A stretch of DNA of 64,000 nucleotides, from positions 4,783,153 through 4,847,152 of the forward strand of contig JAJEKV010000061.1 in the NCBI GenBank assembly GCA_021234155.1, read 5' to 3'. Positions 46,149 to 57,440 of the stretch are shown piece after piece; the stretch's first letter is position 1; each line of letters begins with the position of its first letter. This DNA is from Isoetes taiwanensis. Taxonomy: Eukaryota; Streptophyta; Lycopodiopsida; Isoetales; Isoetaceae. Under the pieces are notes generated by a model. It was not told the DNA's origin and ran no database searches. It saw only the letters and a program-made list of their open reading frames with translations. Made by a program: the position numbers and the translations under genes.

Positions 46149-46871
46149 TCACGCCAAATGGGGCAAGTCAAATTCCATTTCGTAGTACTTGAACCTGCGA
46201 CGTGGCAGCAGGATATTGTATGCTATCCATGAATTACGGGCTCGTGCCATATCAGCTTCCATCTGAGCAAACCGCCGGGCCGTGACCCTTCGAATTAGCT
46301 CGGCATGGTAATGGTCGGGCCGGAGGTTCATATCAATCTGGACTATTGTCAGATAGTCCAAGCTGATATCTGGGATCAGACCCCAGGTAAAGGTCTGGGA
46401 AGCTTCATGCCACTCATATGGGGGAATCTCGAGGGGCTCGCCGTTGATGATGGCCCTACCATCCCCCAAGTATCTGTACTCCCGACCCCGGGTTTCAGTG
46501 TCTGCTCTCTCCACCTCCCGAAGGTCGTCTTCCCGGGTCAACGTCCGAATACGGGCGGCCTCGCTTTGAATGGCTTCCTCCTCAGAATGTTCCTCACACT
46601 TAGGGGGATAGAACTTGATCAACATCATCATCTGGTCAGGTTGCTCGACCATGGTGTATAGCAGCTGTTGGAGATTGAGCTTAATCAAAAACTGCTCAGA
46701 GAAATGGAATATAGGATAAGGTATCCTAATGTCATCACTAAATCGCTGCACCAACTCATTAAGAAGGATGTCGACCATGTCACTATCAGTGGCCATATGC
46801 TGCGCGATCAGTGCATACATTTGGGGTATCGTACGGCGGGAAGGGTCCATGGTGCTCTTGATGTTGGCCAT
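46149..46871 (-). CDS. Orphan 240-codon ORF, unidentified
   Basis: The frame starts at an ATG in a good plant context (AACCATGGCC) and runs to a stop at 46149-46151. The protein is acidic to neutral and rich in Met, Ile and Glu. It has an N-terminal helix-like segment (Q-M-Y-A-L-I-A-Q-H-M), a middle E-E-E-A-I-Q-S-E-A-A-R run and a Pro-Tyr-Glu-Trp patch. No signal peptide, zinc finger or RT motif is seen. It could be a gag-like ORF of an unrecognised element or a lineage-specific gene. GC content is higher than in the flanks. A TATATATA at 47161-47168 is readable on either strand and lies about 290 bases upstream. A short overlapping frame at 46976 is in another register. Confidence 0.45.
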   Translation of the reverse strand: MANIKSTMDPSRRTIPQMYALIAQHMATDSDMVDILLNELVQRFSDDIRIPYPIFHFSEQFLIKLNLQQLLYTMVEQPDQMMMLIKFYPPKCEEHSEEEAIQSEAARIRTLTREDDLREVERADTETRGREYRYLGDGRAIINGEPLEIPPYEWHEASQTFTWGLIPDISLDYLTIVQIDMNLRPDHYHAELIRRVTARRFAQMEADMARARNSWIAYNILLPRRRFKYYEMEFDLPHLA

Positions 46872-47116
46872 GGTTGAGGCGCTGGCGGTGATGGAGGCGA
46901 AAAGTGAGGCGCTAGGGCTGGAGGAGGCAGTAGGCGCAAACAGGGCAAAGGGGCGAGCTCAAGTCCGGTGGCCATGGCGGACGGCTAGTTAGGCAGGCGG
47001 AGGCGCACGAAACACGGGAAAAGAAAGCGACCGTTAACTTTAAAATTTGAAAAAAAAATTGTTAAAGGGACGTTTGTTTTGGCACCATGCCAGTTTTGGA
47101 TCCGCTCTTTCTGTGG

Positions 47117-47139
47117 CCTGCGCTTTCTATAGCGCAGGC
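47117..47139. promoter_or_regulatory. 9-bp perfect stem hairpin beside a TATA box
   Basis: GCCTGCGCT and AGCGCAGGC pair perfectly around a 5-base loop. TATATATA follows at 47161-47168. The pair sits between the orphan minus-strand ORF and a plus-strand pyrimidine-rich region, so it could serve either direction. Function is inferred from position only. Confidence 0.4.
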
Positions 47140-47330
47140 TCTCGTTTTGGCTTTGTCATCTATATATACTTTGTTGCTTGCTTCTTTCCTTCATCGGCGT
47201 TTCCTCTGAGCTGAATTCTTTGTTGTGCAGAGTCCCCCTCCCCCCCCCTCCCGATATCTGGGTTGGGCTTTACATTGCCTGTTCCACTCTGTTCCATATT
47301 TTTGTGTATATTCTCTCTTGAGGATATGTT

Positions 47331-47785
47331 TGCGGTCGGACCTGGTGTATCTCTATATGTCTCTATATGTCTTTAGATATCTCTATATGTGTTTCTCTCT
47401 ATCTCGGCGTAGCAATGTAGCTTCCGGAAATTCTTGATGACTTCTCGATCCTGCTTTGTATGTTCTTATGTATATTCTCTCTTGTGTATGTTTTCTCTTT
47501 TGCTCTCTTTTCCCGTGGGGTTTTCTCTCGAATTTTTTTCCATTGGTCGTGTTTTTTCTCTCTCTCTCTCTCCCGGCGTAGCACTTGTCGTTTCTGGGTA
47601 GGCTCTAAAGGGTTCTTCTATTGGATGTGCCTATTTTCTTTTCCTGGTGTAGCTTTGTGGCTTCCAGAGGGCACTGAGGGGAAGACCCCTGCGGTCGGGC
47701 CTAGTGTATTTATATATTTTTTCTCTCGGCGTAGCAATGGCGCTTCCGAGGATTCTTTATAATTTCTCTATTCTGCTATTTTTTC
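47331..47785 (+). repeat. Pyrimidine-rich region with repeated CGGCGTAGCAATG modules
   Basis: A module starting GCGGTCGGxCCTxGTGTAT and holding CTCGGCGTAGCAATG followed by CTTCCG is present at 47331-47459 and 47692-47785. Partial versions of CGGCGTAGCA or TGGTGTAGCTTTG lie at 47575 and 47644. The strand is strongly CT-rich. It resembles a transcribed leader or LTR more than coding sequence. Confidence 0.5.
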
Positions 47786-48780
47786 TTGTCAGATTCTTGT
47801 GCTCTGCTTGCCTTTCGAGCATGATGCATGCTTGGCCATAGGGCTCCTAACCTTTTCACGTTAATCATCTGTGTCATTGTGTTTTGCAGTTCGGCGCGAT
47901 CCTCTTTCTTGAAGCTGAGGTGATAGCCAATTTTCAGCGGTTCCAAGGTGGTTGCGGTTGCAGTTTTCACTTCTATCCCTTCTTGTTGGGGTGGGGGTTG
48001 GGAGTCGATATTTGAGGGTTGGGGGCTGAGGTGCAGCTTTGGTCTAGTCAATTCTGACTTGGATGGGGTTTGGATGTGGTTTTGGGTTCGGGAACTTTGT
48101 GGGTCGTGGGCCTAGTTATATGTTTTGAGCCTAGTTATATGGTTGAGGTCATTGTTGGATTTTTTTCACTCATATTCACTCATGTTGGAGCCTCATTGTG
48201 GGTTCCCCTGTGGGTCATTGTATTTTCATTCATTCAGCTCAATGGAACTCCACTTCACTAAAAAGTCGATGCTTAATGTTAAAACATGTTGGTTTGTACC
48301 AATTTTTAGATTATCCTCTCACGCCAAAGACACTCATGTTTTCTTTGATGCTCCCTTTGAAGCATATAACATATATATGTATATTCTAAAGGACAAATGG
48401 GACAAAGAGTGGCATGAGAATGGGCATGATGGAAGATGTAACAGAAGATCATTATTTCATTGGCTAAGTAGAAGAATTGGGTTTTAGATTGGCTAAGCTA
48501 TCTCTTAGACGGCTCTGTCATCCATAAGGACTCAGCCGTTCGTGGTTTACATGGAAACACCAAGTTCCTTTTGCTTTATGCTTGCAGAATACTCGGGTTA
48601 CAACGGCTTGGCCAGATTATATAGGAGCATGTCCTTCCTCCAAGCTTGATCATCCATTTGGGGCATCAATTTTAAGCTGTGAAATTCATTATTAGCTTTA
48701 GCACTTCGCTATAGCCACCAGTTTCGGATAACTTTGATCCAATCGGATAATCTTGATCCAATCTTATGCTCTTGCTATGG
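47786..48780. other. No gene I can support
   Basis: The stretch holds short open frames on both strands. A plus-strand frame at 48125-48487 has no recognisable motif. I see no splice-consistent chain. Confidence 0.35.
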
Positions 48781-49440
48781 GTTTAGGGCTAATTTCCCTT
48801 GTATCTACAACCAGATCCATTGTCTCTTTCCCTTCCTTCGAGATCTCTTTAATACATGAATTAGCATATTAGGAGAAGCTCTTCCAAAGTAGAGCTAGTG
48901 AAGTTGTTTCTACCTTATGTGTTCATAGGCGAAGCATTCCAAGAATGCAGGGTATTCAACTTCAATCTTTGGGTCGGAACAGCTAAGGCAATATTGCTCA
49001 TGCCTAGGTGCATCATACCAACAACCAGTTTTGATATGCAATTTGTGTGATGATGACCTTAGCTGTGAGATAGGTGTATCATACCAATGACTAGTTTCAA
49101 TATGCAATCTGTGTGATGATGACCTTAGTTGTGAAATAAGCCTACGATTGTTTCTGCATATAATGATGTGAGATAGGGTTGTTCAGCATATTCTGACATG
49201 TCATGTCTTTCCGATTTAGAAAAGCATTTCTTTGTCCCTATGCAATCCGCATCCCATAGCTTGGCTAGAATGCATGGTGTAGGTTGCTCCCTAATCTCCT
49301 TAAGCTTCCATCTGATTAGTCATTGGTAAACTAGATTGAACCACCCTTGATGTCTTGTTTGGATCATAGCTTGATAAGGCAACTTGTCATATAGCATGAG
49401 TTTGAGCTTATTAACATATACAATAGTGCGACAAAGCACT
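48780..49440 (-). mobile_element. LINE family B C-terminal remnant, minus strand
   Basis: The minus strand reads, in pieces, the ORF2 end of family B: H-Q-G-W-F-N-L-V-Y-Q-W, K-L-W-D-A-D, S-Q-L-R-S-S-S-H-x-L-H-I-x-T-G-x-W, C-L-S-C-S ... F-L-E-C-F-A-Y-E. The order matches 59740-60150. A 66-bp unit covering the S-S-S-H segment is tandemly doubled (about 49008-49139). Confidence 0.75.
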
Positions 49441-49744
49441 TCCGCTCGCAATCACTACTTCATGAAATGGACTCTGCACAATTAAGAATCTGTGTCAAAG
49501 ATTCAGCATAAAAAAAATCTCTCAATTCACCTTCGAAGTCCAATGCTGGTCGTTAAACTGGCGTCCAATGTTGAATGGCACTTTTTAAAAAGGCCCCTGC
49601 ATTTTTTTCATACTTCAATCCCCTATAAATAATAATTTGAAGACCTTGTCTATGTTTATGATATTTCATTCAATGGTTTGGCAAAAAGATTCATGCATAA
49701 AAATCTTCTATTTTTTATTGAAACTTTTCCCCTTCAACAATTCT
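49441..49744. other. No gene seen
   Basis: AT-rich spacer between two LINE remnants without recognisable signal. Confidence 0.4.
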
Positions 49745-52345
49745 GCAGACCCCCACACTAGAGCAGCAGACAAGACCAGTTGACTGAGCTATTACGCGAT
49801 GATCTTTGCGGGCCAGTGCTTTGGCGGATCCCCGGCCGCCTTTCGGGGGCGGCAACATTTCCGCGTAACCGGTGGTTTGATGCGGAGTGTAAAGAACGCA
49901 TAGCGCCCGGCCACGTCACGATACGGATCCAGTACCGCTTGCCAGGCCACCACACGCATGCAGCGCCCATCTGAAGGAGACAAAGGCGCGGTATCTTGCC
50001 AGGCATCAGGGGGAGATGTTCGGCCTACTGGACACTCATCCTCGAACCTTTTGGCGCAGAGTGCTTCGAAGGCCAGCCCAGCCTACAGGGGACATCACAC
50101 CGGGCGGTGGGAGCAATGATTTGCGGCAGGCTCTATGACCCACCGAGGGACGCCATGACGCCCATATCCCCACGGGATGGCCCCCATTGGTTCTCGCGGA
50201 GGAGGAGGATGTTGTGGAGGCCCCGCGAACGGCCGGCTAATGGGAAGGCGGTGACCTCGATGGTATCTGAACCGAAGTTACTCAAATGGGCAGGGTAGCC
50301 GCTAGTGCCGATCCTCACTACCCTGTTCAACAGAGCATTGCAGGAAGGTTTCCCCCGACAATGGACCACAAGCAAGGTTGTCCCCATTCACAAGGCGGGC
50401 GACCCACACTGTCCGGCCAATTACCAGGACGATCATGGTCGATTCTCAAGATTTGCCAAATTGTTGGTCGGCATTCTCGGCGGCCGATTGACCCGCTGGC
50501 GTAGGCGGCAGATGTGCGAGCCCTCACACAAGCAGGCTTTAGACCCCGCCACTCAACGATTGACCATATCTTTACACTGCGGGCACTGATTGAAGACAAC
50601 CAGAACCATCGGCAGGACTTGTATTGTTGCTTTGTGGACTTAGCGAAGGCTTTTGATCGCTCCCGGGGAAAAGTTATAGGCTAGGCTGCGTCAATCGAGG
50701 CTTGCCTTTGCCGTCAATGCGAATGCCATATACAAAGTATGTATGAGAGTTGTTTTGGCGGGATGCGGCCGGCCGGGCCAAGCATTCACCGGTAATAGTA
50801 TCGGGGGTTGGCAGGGCTGCCCCCTCTCACCAACACTTTTTGGCCTCTACATTGACCAGTTAGAGCCCTTCTTACCGAGCATGGGGGGGATGGCATACAG
50901 CTTTTGCACCAGGTCATCCGCCCGGCTCATCTATGCGGGCGATGTTGACCTTCCGCCCACACCCGAAGCTATGCGGTCTCATCACGGATGCCCTAGACAC
51001 ATTACGCCGGGGCTCGGACATGCGGCGTGAATCGGCCAAGACCGGTGGTGGTTCTCATATCCTCTTCACGCCACCCCACGCCTCATGCACTCACATATCG
51101 GGGACAGCCTGTGAAGGTCACGCCCACCTACAAGTACCTAGGGGTGGAGTTCCCCTCCTCGCTCTGTTGGGGGCGCCCATCCACTACTGCGGGTGATAGT
51201 AGGGTCGGAAAGCTTTATGCCATGCAAGAACAAATCACCGGTAGAGCTCTATGATTGGGGCCATCGGCCACATCTGTACCGGGTCGAGCCCGAACTGTCC
51301 TTTCATGCGGGTCGAGGTTTGTCCCGATGCGTCTCTTTGGCGACTGGAATGACTTGGAGCAGTGCGGAAGGGGCATTTTGGCACGGGCACTTGGGGTGAA
51401 ACCTTCGGGTCCCCTCATCGGTTCTGCCGGCAGAAATCGAATTTTGCCGCTTCGGTGGCAGCCCTTGATAGACACATCGCCTATTTTCGTAAAGTGGTTA
51501 ATATGGGTGATGCTTTCGGCTCCCTTTTGGCTTTACTGTTGTGGCAATGGGCCCTTGGCTGCTCGTGGGGCTGTTGGAGGGGTAAAGAGATCGAGTGGTT
51601 CGCCAGATGGAACGTCGCGAGGAGCACAAATGCGTGCAAGTGGACACGAGGCCGATCGTGACGACTGTAGAGTAGTACGGGCGCTTGCTTCCTTGGCAAG
51701 CTCACGGGACCCCGGCCTAGGAGCGGGTCAAAACGGCCCATTACAAGGAGCACATCAACCCAGCGTTGGCGGGGCCCTTGCCTCTCTGCGTTCCCATTTG
51801 CCCCTGAAAAAGCGCGGACTCATTGCCTCCATTACATACCCGGGGTGCCCACCATCTTCGCGATCGAGAGGCGGGCGGTGGATTGGGGAGCCTCGGGCCG
51901 GGGCTCTGTCGGTCCGGCCAAACGGGTGCCATTGAGGATGAGTCTCACACTTTCCGAGTTGCCCAAAGATTCGGTCGGATCCGGGCGGACACGTTCCTTT
52001 TAGTGCGGCAGGACTTGCCCCTACATTTGCCGACATGAACACACCGTCGGTGCGTGCTTTCACGGGGTCGTACATTGAGGTACTTGGATCTGCGAGCCCA
52101 CCTTTGCCCCCGCCTGGCTGCCCGCTGATCAGGCACTACGGGTACGGTACATGAGTGTATATATTTGTGTGTTTTTGCATTTCGTATATTGGAACAGTTT
52201 GTCAGCAGGCTGATTGCTGCCACGATTTTTCCCTCGAAAACCCTTCGGGGCGGGGGTTTTTTAATCCGAGTAGTAATCCGTTTGCTGCGCTTTTGTATTG
52301 GATCCCATAGACCGATTGGTCTCCGTAGACGATAAAAATACCTTC
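49745..52345 (+). mobile_element. LINE family A copy, plus strand, 5'-truncated and decayed
   Basis: Coding begins in the endonuclease-RT linker (R-N-R-W-F-D-A-E-C, about 49860). It proceeds through L-T-T-L-F-N-R-A-L-Q-E-G-F, Q-G-C-P-L-S-P-T-L-F-G-L-Y-I-D-Q-L (about 50815-50865) and Y-K-Y-L-G-V-E-F (about 51130) to the zinc knuckle region near 51900. The RT box reads Y-A-G-D, a mutated Y-A-D-D (about 50930). The tail core CCCATAGACCGATTGGTCTCCGTAGACGATAAAAA is at 52308-52338, and what follows is a weak CCTTC run. It is unusually GC-rich for the window. Confidence 0.88.
50743..51030 (+). pseudogene. LINE family A RT palm fragment with mutated YADD
   Basis: This frame has motif B (Q-G-C-P-L-S-P) near residue 27 and motif C as I-Y-A-G-D-V near residue 65. 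Replacement of the first catalytic Asp by Gly would abolish polymerase activity. Flanking frames continue the RT. Confidence 0.8.
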
Positions 52346-52790
52346 CTTCAACCAAAATTCTGTAAAACACATTTCCAAAACTTAAACCTTCGGGGTTTTT
52401 TGATCCATATATAAGTGGAATCTAGAGCGACGATGGTATTTGGACATAAAAAATACAAGTGGTGTGATTATTTTAAGAAATGCGAAATGGGCGCCCATAA
52501 GCGACCAATGCTTTCATCGTGCAGGCAGCTGCGCTGCTACACGACATTTACATTTTCTTGAAAAGGTGTAAATAATTTACAGGCCGTCAGACGCTTTTAC
52601 CGCTACCTCCGTTCCAGAACTATTATAGAAGCCCCTTTCTTCTCTTTTCCTCCCCTTTCTTTTCTGCATATATCTGGCCCGGCTCTGCACCTTTTTTTCT
52701 TTTCAGAAACATCGTCACCTTGTATGCGTTGTTCCGGCGATTCGCCATACCAATCTTCCAGAAGAATTTTGCAACAAAATAATATATCTT
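52346..52790. other. 3' flank of the Cys-rich peptide gene (minus strand)
   Basis: No further coding. The minus-strand 3' UTR of the gene at 52791-53456 should lie here. The plus strand is pyrimidine-rich at 52610-52700. Confidence 0.4.
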
Positions 52791-53456
52791 TCAACAGTTG
52801 AAGCAGTTACATGTAACCGGAATAAAAGAACAATGGCCGAATGGCAATCCCGGAGTAAAACAGTTAATCCGGTAGCAACAAGCTGTGAAATAACAATACC
52901 TTCTAGTATAATCTGTACAACATTTACAAGGAGCGCATTCTCTAAATAAGCCAAGCTTCCTTCTGTTTTGGCTTACAAATCTAGTTTGCACTTCAGTGGG
53001 AATATGTGCTTCTATCTGAGTTCCATTTGAGCTCTTAAATGCATCCTCTAGTTCTTTCTTGCTTCCTTCTGTATCCTGCGAAACAGGATTCATAATGAAT
53101 CAGCAAAATCTTTGCATAGACAGCTTTATTTGTAGCTATGTATTATCGAAGCACAAAAAGCCCTTCTATTATAATGTCCTGTTTCTTATGCGCACCTTAT
53201 ATCACCATATCCGGCAGAAAGCAAGAAGATTACTTCAGATAGTACCTAAACCCTAAAATGCAAAAAAATAGAGCTCTGACCTGATCATTTTTTGAGACAA
53301 AACTCGAATCGGATTGGATGATACCTGTAAACAAATGCATAAAGGCAATGAAGATGTTAAAGAACGCAGAAAATGAGGGGCAAAAGGGCAATGCACATTA
53401 CCGGAGATAGCAAAACAAATGGCGAGAAATAATAACACTGGAGAAGACCTAGCCAT
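52791..53456 (-). CDS. Secreted cysteine-rich protein, three exons, 127 residues
   Basis: On the minus strand, exon 1 (53456-53402), exon 2 (53324-53281) and exon 3 (53075-52791) join in frame with GT...AG introns in phases 1 and 0. The N-terminus M-A-R-S-S-P-V-L-L-F-L-A-I-C-F-A-I-S-G is a clear signal peptide. A polar spacer of about 60 residues follows, with a basic patch N-R-R-K. The last 50 residues hold 12 cysteines in the order C-x2-C-x-C-C-x11-C-x4-C-C-x4-C-x9-C-x6-C-x-C-x2-C, with the landmark P-F-G-H-C-S-F-I-P-V-T-C-N-C. I associate this ending with an uncharacterised land-plant family of small secreted Cys-rich proteins; the match is from memory and unsearched. No receptor or role is claimed. 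Confidence 0.82.
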
Positions 53457-55959
53457 GGAAAAAATCAAAGACGAAGTCGCATTAAATCACAGGGCTATAT
53501 ATCGTTTACAAGCTGTCGAAAATCCTTCTCCACATTTCGAAACTCATCGAGGACAGGGATTGCCGGAATGCATGCAAAGAGAAAAAAAAACAAGGAAGCC
53601 CTAAACAGAATGAAATTGAAAAGCTCGAGATAGGCGCCGGAGTTGATCCTTGTCGTCGAGAACTGGCGGGCTTCGTTTTCTTCTCACGTGTCCTGTAGAG
53701 CAAGGGCCGGGGGATCAGATCCTGAGCAGGAAAGGGGTGGGATCTGATCCTTATGGAGGTGTTTGGTATAATAAATGGCATTTATAAGGTGTGTAGGTGG
53801 CCTCTGTCAGCAAGCCAGCAAAGACTGAGGCTTTGCATTCAAGAAAAAAGAGTCCTTTAATGCTCCAGAAGACCACCTTCACTTCAGTAAGTATTCAGTT
53901 CACACTTACAGTAAAAGAAAGAGAGGCTAAAAAACACATACTCACAAAAAGCAAAGACCACATATATTCACATTTACATTTACACTCAGAAAGAGCAAAA
54001 CAAAACACACACACATCAAAAAAAAAATTGTGGAAAACTTACAATACATTAATAGACTATCTCGAAGAATTCACACTTTAGAAGAAGAACTTCTGTGCTC
54101 AAGAAGACCATCTATGTACCTATATCTTCTTCAAGTAACATAAGTAACTATATCTTCTTACGGTCTTTCAATATGCTACAGATAATGCGAGACTCTACCT
54201 CGGTTACAAAGTTGTAGAGTACCATTCCCTTATTCCCAACAATCATCGTGTCCTTTCTGCAGGCTTTCATCATTTCTACACACTTATTATTGAACACTTC
54301 TTCTAGAGAATTGGATTCTTCCCATTTAACTTGTTGTAGGTGTAGGCGTCTTGTTCAATATTAATATATGGATTTCTTTATCCACAATTATTGTTTGTCC
54401 TCAAGTGCAACAGTGTAATAGTGTGATGATGACCTCATCTTGAAGTGTTCATGTAAGTATTGTAACTTAAAGTCAAGCATGGTCTTTGAAGTATTGTAAC
54501 TTAAAGTCAAGCATGGTCTTTGAAGAATTTGATTTTGGCTTTCCCACCTACTGCGACAACCAAAATAATGTTCTATAATTTTGTTCCATCTACGTTTGGT
54601 AATTCTCGACAAATAATTTCACCGGATTTTTCTATCCTCTTTTATTGCAAGTAATGTCTTATGACTGAGGACAATATAGAAATACAGAATGTATGACCCC
54701 AATAAAATGAACACCATGTCAATGCCAAATCAATGTCCACAATTTTGGCCATGTCAATGCCAAGTTTTTTTTAGCACAATAGCCTAACCTTGAGTGGCGC
54801 CTTATCTAAAAGCCTAGGCTACCCACGTGTTCTAAAAATTGACGTGGACCTATCCTAAACCTTTAGATCTTGATGTATGAAAATGTAGGGTTGGGAAAAT
54901 TAGCTTTCTCGTTGTTGTATGGAACCGTCGCCTTGCCAGTAACAAATACAGCCATTCTTTTGGAGGCAAGCTCATCCTCAAACCCAAGCATTTGAAGCAT
55001 ACGAAAGCAAATTATTATAAAGAACAAATGCTTTTGTCTTTTGGGTCGACATGTCTAAAGAAAAAATGCGATAGCAAAGAAGAAGGCATTTGCCTCTGCG
55101 ATTTCTGTGGGAAACCATAGAGAAATAGTATTGCCGCAGTTGCTGCTTTATTACTAGCCTACGGGTGCCTAGTTGTTGGGTATGTATGTTCTATCCCTCA
55201 GTGCACTCTAAAATGCTTCGAACCGCTTTCTGACAATATCCTTGTTGACATAAAGAAGGATCACTAATTCTAGAACTCAAGTACATGTCCATCTAAATAA
55301 TATCCAGAGTATTTCATCCATTTGATGCAGCAGACGGCCATAGAAATGGAGGTCGAATACAATTATGGTGTAGGGCATGAGTTGCATTCTTGTTTGCTTA
55401 TCGTTTCAAGGCAAGGCATATTTTCCCATATATTTGGTTCCATGCTAAACCATTTCGATGCTATTGCAATTCTGCAGAGGAAGACCAGATCACCTCTCTT
55501 TCTTATAGGTCAAAGCCTTGTTCTAACAACAAAGCCTTGGATTTATGCAAGCAACATTTTTTGTGTACAACGACAAGTTTCAAGGGTGATCTTGCACAAT
55601 GAAAAATTGAGCTTTTACTATTCAAGATGCACTCTAAGCCAAATCTTTGCTTGCTTATAACTTAAGGCTTATGGTCTTCATATGAACGGACTTTTAATTA
55701 CGCTCCAATACATGTTAACAAACTATTACTATGTGTACATGCCAAAACTATTGTTTACCATTATCAATTAATTTTCGTCTCATCCCATTTGGTCTACTTT
55801 ATGTTGTTATCCAACCGAGATAGATCATAGAGAGTTTCTTTCTACTGCAGTCATTCTCAGATGCTTACTCTATAATCTGGCTATTGTTCTTCTGATTAGT
55901 ATAGTCTATCTTCAATAGGAAGTGCCATCTTCTTGAAGCTCATAGGAAGTGCCATCTTC
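53457..55959. other. No gene seen; promoter side of the Cys-rich gene and AT-rich spacer
   Basis: The minus-strand promoter and 5' UTR of the Cys-rich gene should be in the first few hundred bases. An exact 34-bp tandem pair (GTATTGTAACTTAAAGTCAA...) is at 54457-54524. A plus-strand frame at 55322-55660 has no recognised motif and may belong to a copia-like or LINE remnant. Confidence 0.4.
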
Positions 55960-56471
55960 TCAGCCTATGTCACCTGACCCCCTTAGTGAGGAACAACGTT
56001 CTTGCCTTCAAGACAGTGCTCGCAAACAGGAACTATTTGAAGAAGGATGGTGTTCTTCACGTATGAGGAAGGCTGCACGTCGCAAGAATTGTTCTGTTCC
56101 TCAAGCCGCTCCAAATTAGTCTGTAGATCCAGTATCTCTTGTTGTTGTTACAATGGACATCCTTCCACTTGATCCATTGGCATTGCGACATCAGAGGACA
56201 GATCCAATTACTATTGATGACTCTATGGATGTGGAACATCGACCTGGTTAGCTTTATTTATATCGAAGATATCCATATTATTATTCTATTTTGAGAAAAA
56301 AGTAATTTAATCTGTATTATGTTGTCATGCTTAGATGGGTGGCACTGCTCAGCTGGATCAGTTTGTCCACTGGGTTTTTTACTCCTGTCTCTGCATTGTA
56401 TCATGTATTGTTCTTGAGAGTTATTAATAAAGTCTGACGTCCTTAAAAAAGAAAAAAAGAAAAAAAAAAAA
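55960..56471 (+). mobile_element. Retroposon 3' end with A-rich tail
   Basis: A frame of about 40 codons with a D-S-A-R-K-Q-E-L-F-E-E-G-W...R-M-R-K-A-A-R-R-K-N-C run is followed by a long AT-rich 3' UTR. A TTATTAATAAAGT signal-like site and an A-rich tract interrupted by G (56446-56471) complete it. This fits the 3' end of a plant L1 LINE or a processed pseudogene. Confidence 0.5.
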
Positions 56472-56472
56472 C

Positions 56473-57440
56473 TTCTTGAGTACGAGCACTAGGGGTGAAG
56501 TCCACAGTCCCATATCAAATTCTACTTGCGTAGAAGCGTGATTCTTGCCTCTTCGAGGGCTGGCCCTTGATCGCCACATTGTCTATTTTCGGAAGGTGGT
56601 CAACATGGACGCATGCTCGCGTCTCCCAAAACTAGCTTATATCATGGCAATGGGGCCACAATGCCTCAAGGCCTGCTGGAGGGAAAAGAGAGCTCAATGG
56701 ATGGCTAGATGGAATGTGCGAGAGCACAGGTGCATACATGTGCAAACAGAGGCGCATCGCCATAGCTTGAGGCAATATCTTGACGCTTGCTTCATCGGCA
56801 AGCTTTGGGATGCTGGCGCCCTTGAACAGTCAAGACAAAGACACTACCGGCGCCACATAAATCCCACATTGGAACGAGGCCCACAATGCTACCTGCGCAC
56901 CCACTTGCCCATGAAAAAGCCGAGACTCATTGCCTCCATTCGCGAGGGGGCACATCATCTTCGAATTGAGACAGTAGATGGATTGGTGAGCCACGTCGGG
57001 ACGTGTGCTCTGTCAATGCCGCCAAATGGGAGTCATTGAGGATGAATCTCATACCCTTCAAAGTTGCCCAAGATATGATCAAATCCGACGCCGCTTATGC
57101 CGAGTTGGTCGGGGCCGGCCGGCCGCTACATGTGACATTGAGCACGGCATCCGTCACGGATGCTAGGATCATACCTTCAGGAGGTCATGGACATGCGAGA
57201 TCAGCTATGTCCTCGCACGACTTGACATGTACATACACATTTATTTCATGATGATGTATACTTGTACAGTTTGACAGCATTCTTATTACTGCCACGGTTT
57301 TTCCCTCGAAAACCCTTTGGGGGGTTTTTAACCCGGACAAGAATAAGTTTGTCAAGCGCTCCTTTGGGTCCCATAGGCCGATTGGTCTCAGTGGACGATA
57401 AAAAAACTATTCTATTCTATTCTATTATATTATATTCTAT
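56473..57440 (+). mobile_element. LINE family A 3' third, plus strand, with (TTCTA)n tail
   Basis: Starts directly after the A-tail of the preceding retroposon with L-x-x-S-T-R-G-E-V-H-S-P-I-S-N-S-T-like wording equal to L-G-V-K-P-S-V-P-Y-Q-I-L-L in other copies. It holds the H-I-V-Y-F-R-K-V-V-N-M and H-I-N-P-T-L-E-R-G-P-Q-C-Y-L-R blocks, and the tail core CCCATAGGCCGATTGGTC at 57370. It ends in TTCTA pentamers (57409-57440). The 5' truncation at an A-tract suggests insertion into that tract. Confidence 0.88.
56545..57039 (+). pseudogene. LINE family A ORF2 C-terminal fragment
   Basis: The open frame of 164 codons covers the region between RT thumb and zinc knuckle: R-H-I-V-Y-F-R-K-V, R-A-Q-W-M-A-R-W-N-V, F-I-G-K-L-W-D-A, H-I-N-P-T-L-E-R-G-P-Q and A-S-I-R-E-G-A-H-H-L-R-I-E-T. 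A frameshift near 56990 shifts the zinc knuckle out of frame. Confidence 0.85.

Noticed and set aside
45880-46171. Open frames on the minus strand with repeated FCHMFLGKLF-like wording
   Set aside because: They arise from the CCCTGCGAAA short repeat and stop downstream of the orphan ORF without linking to it.
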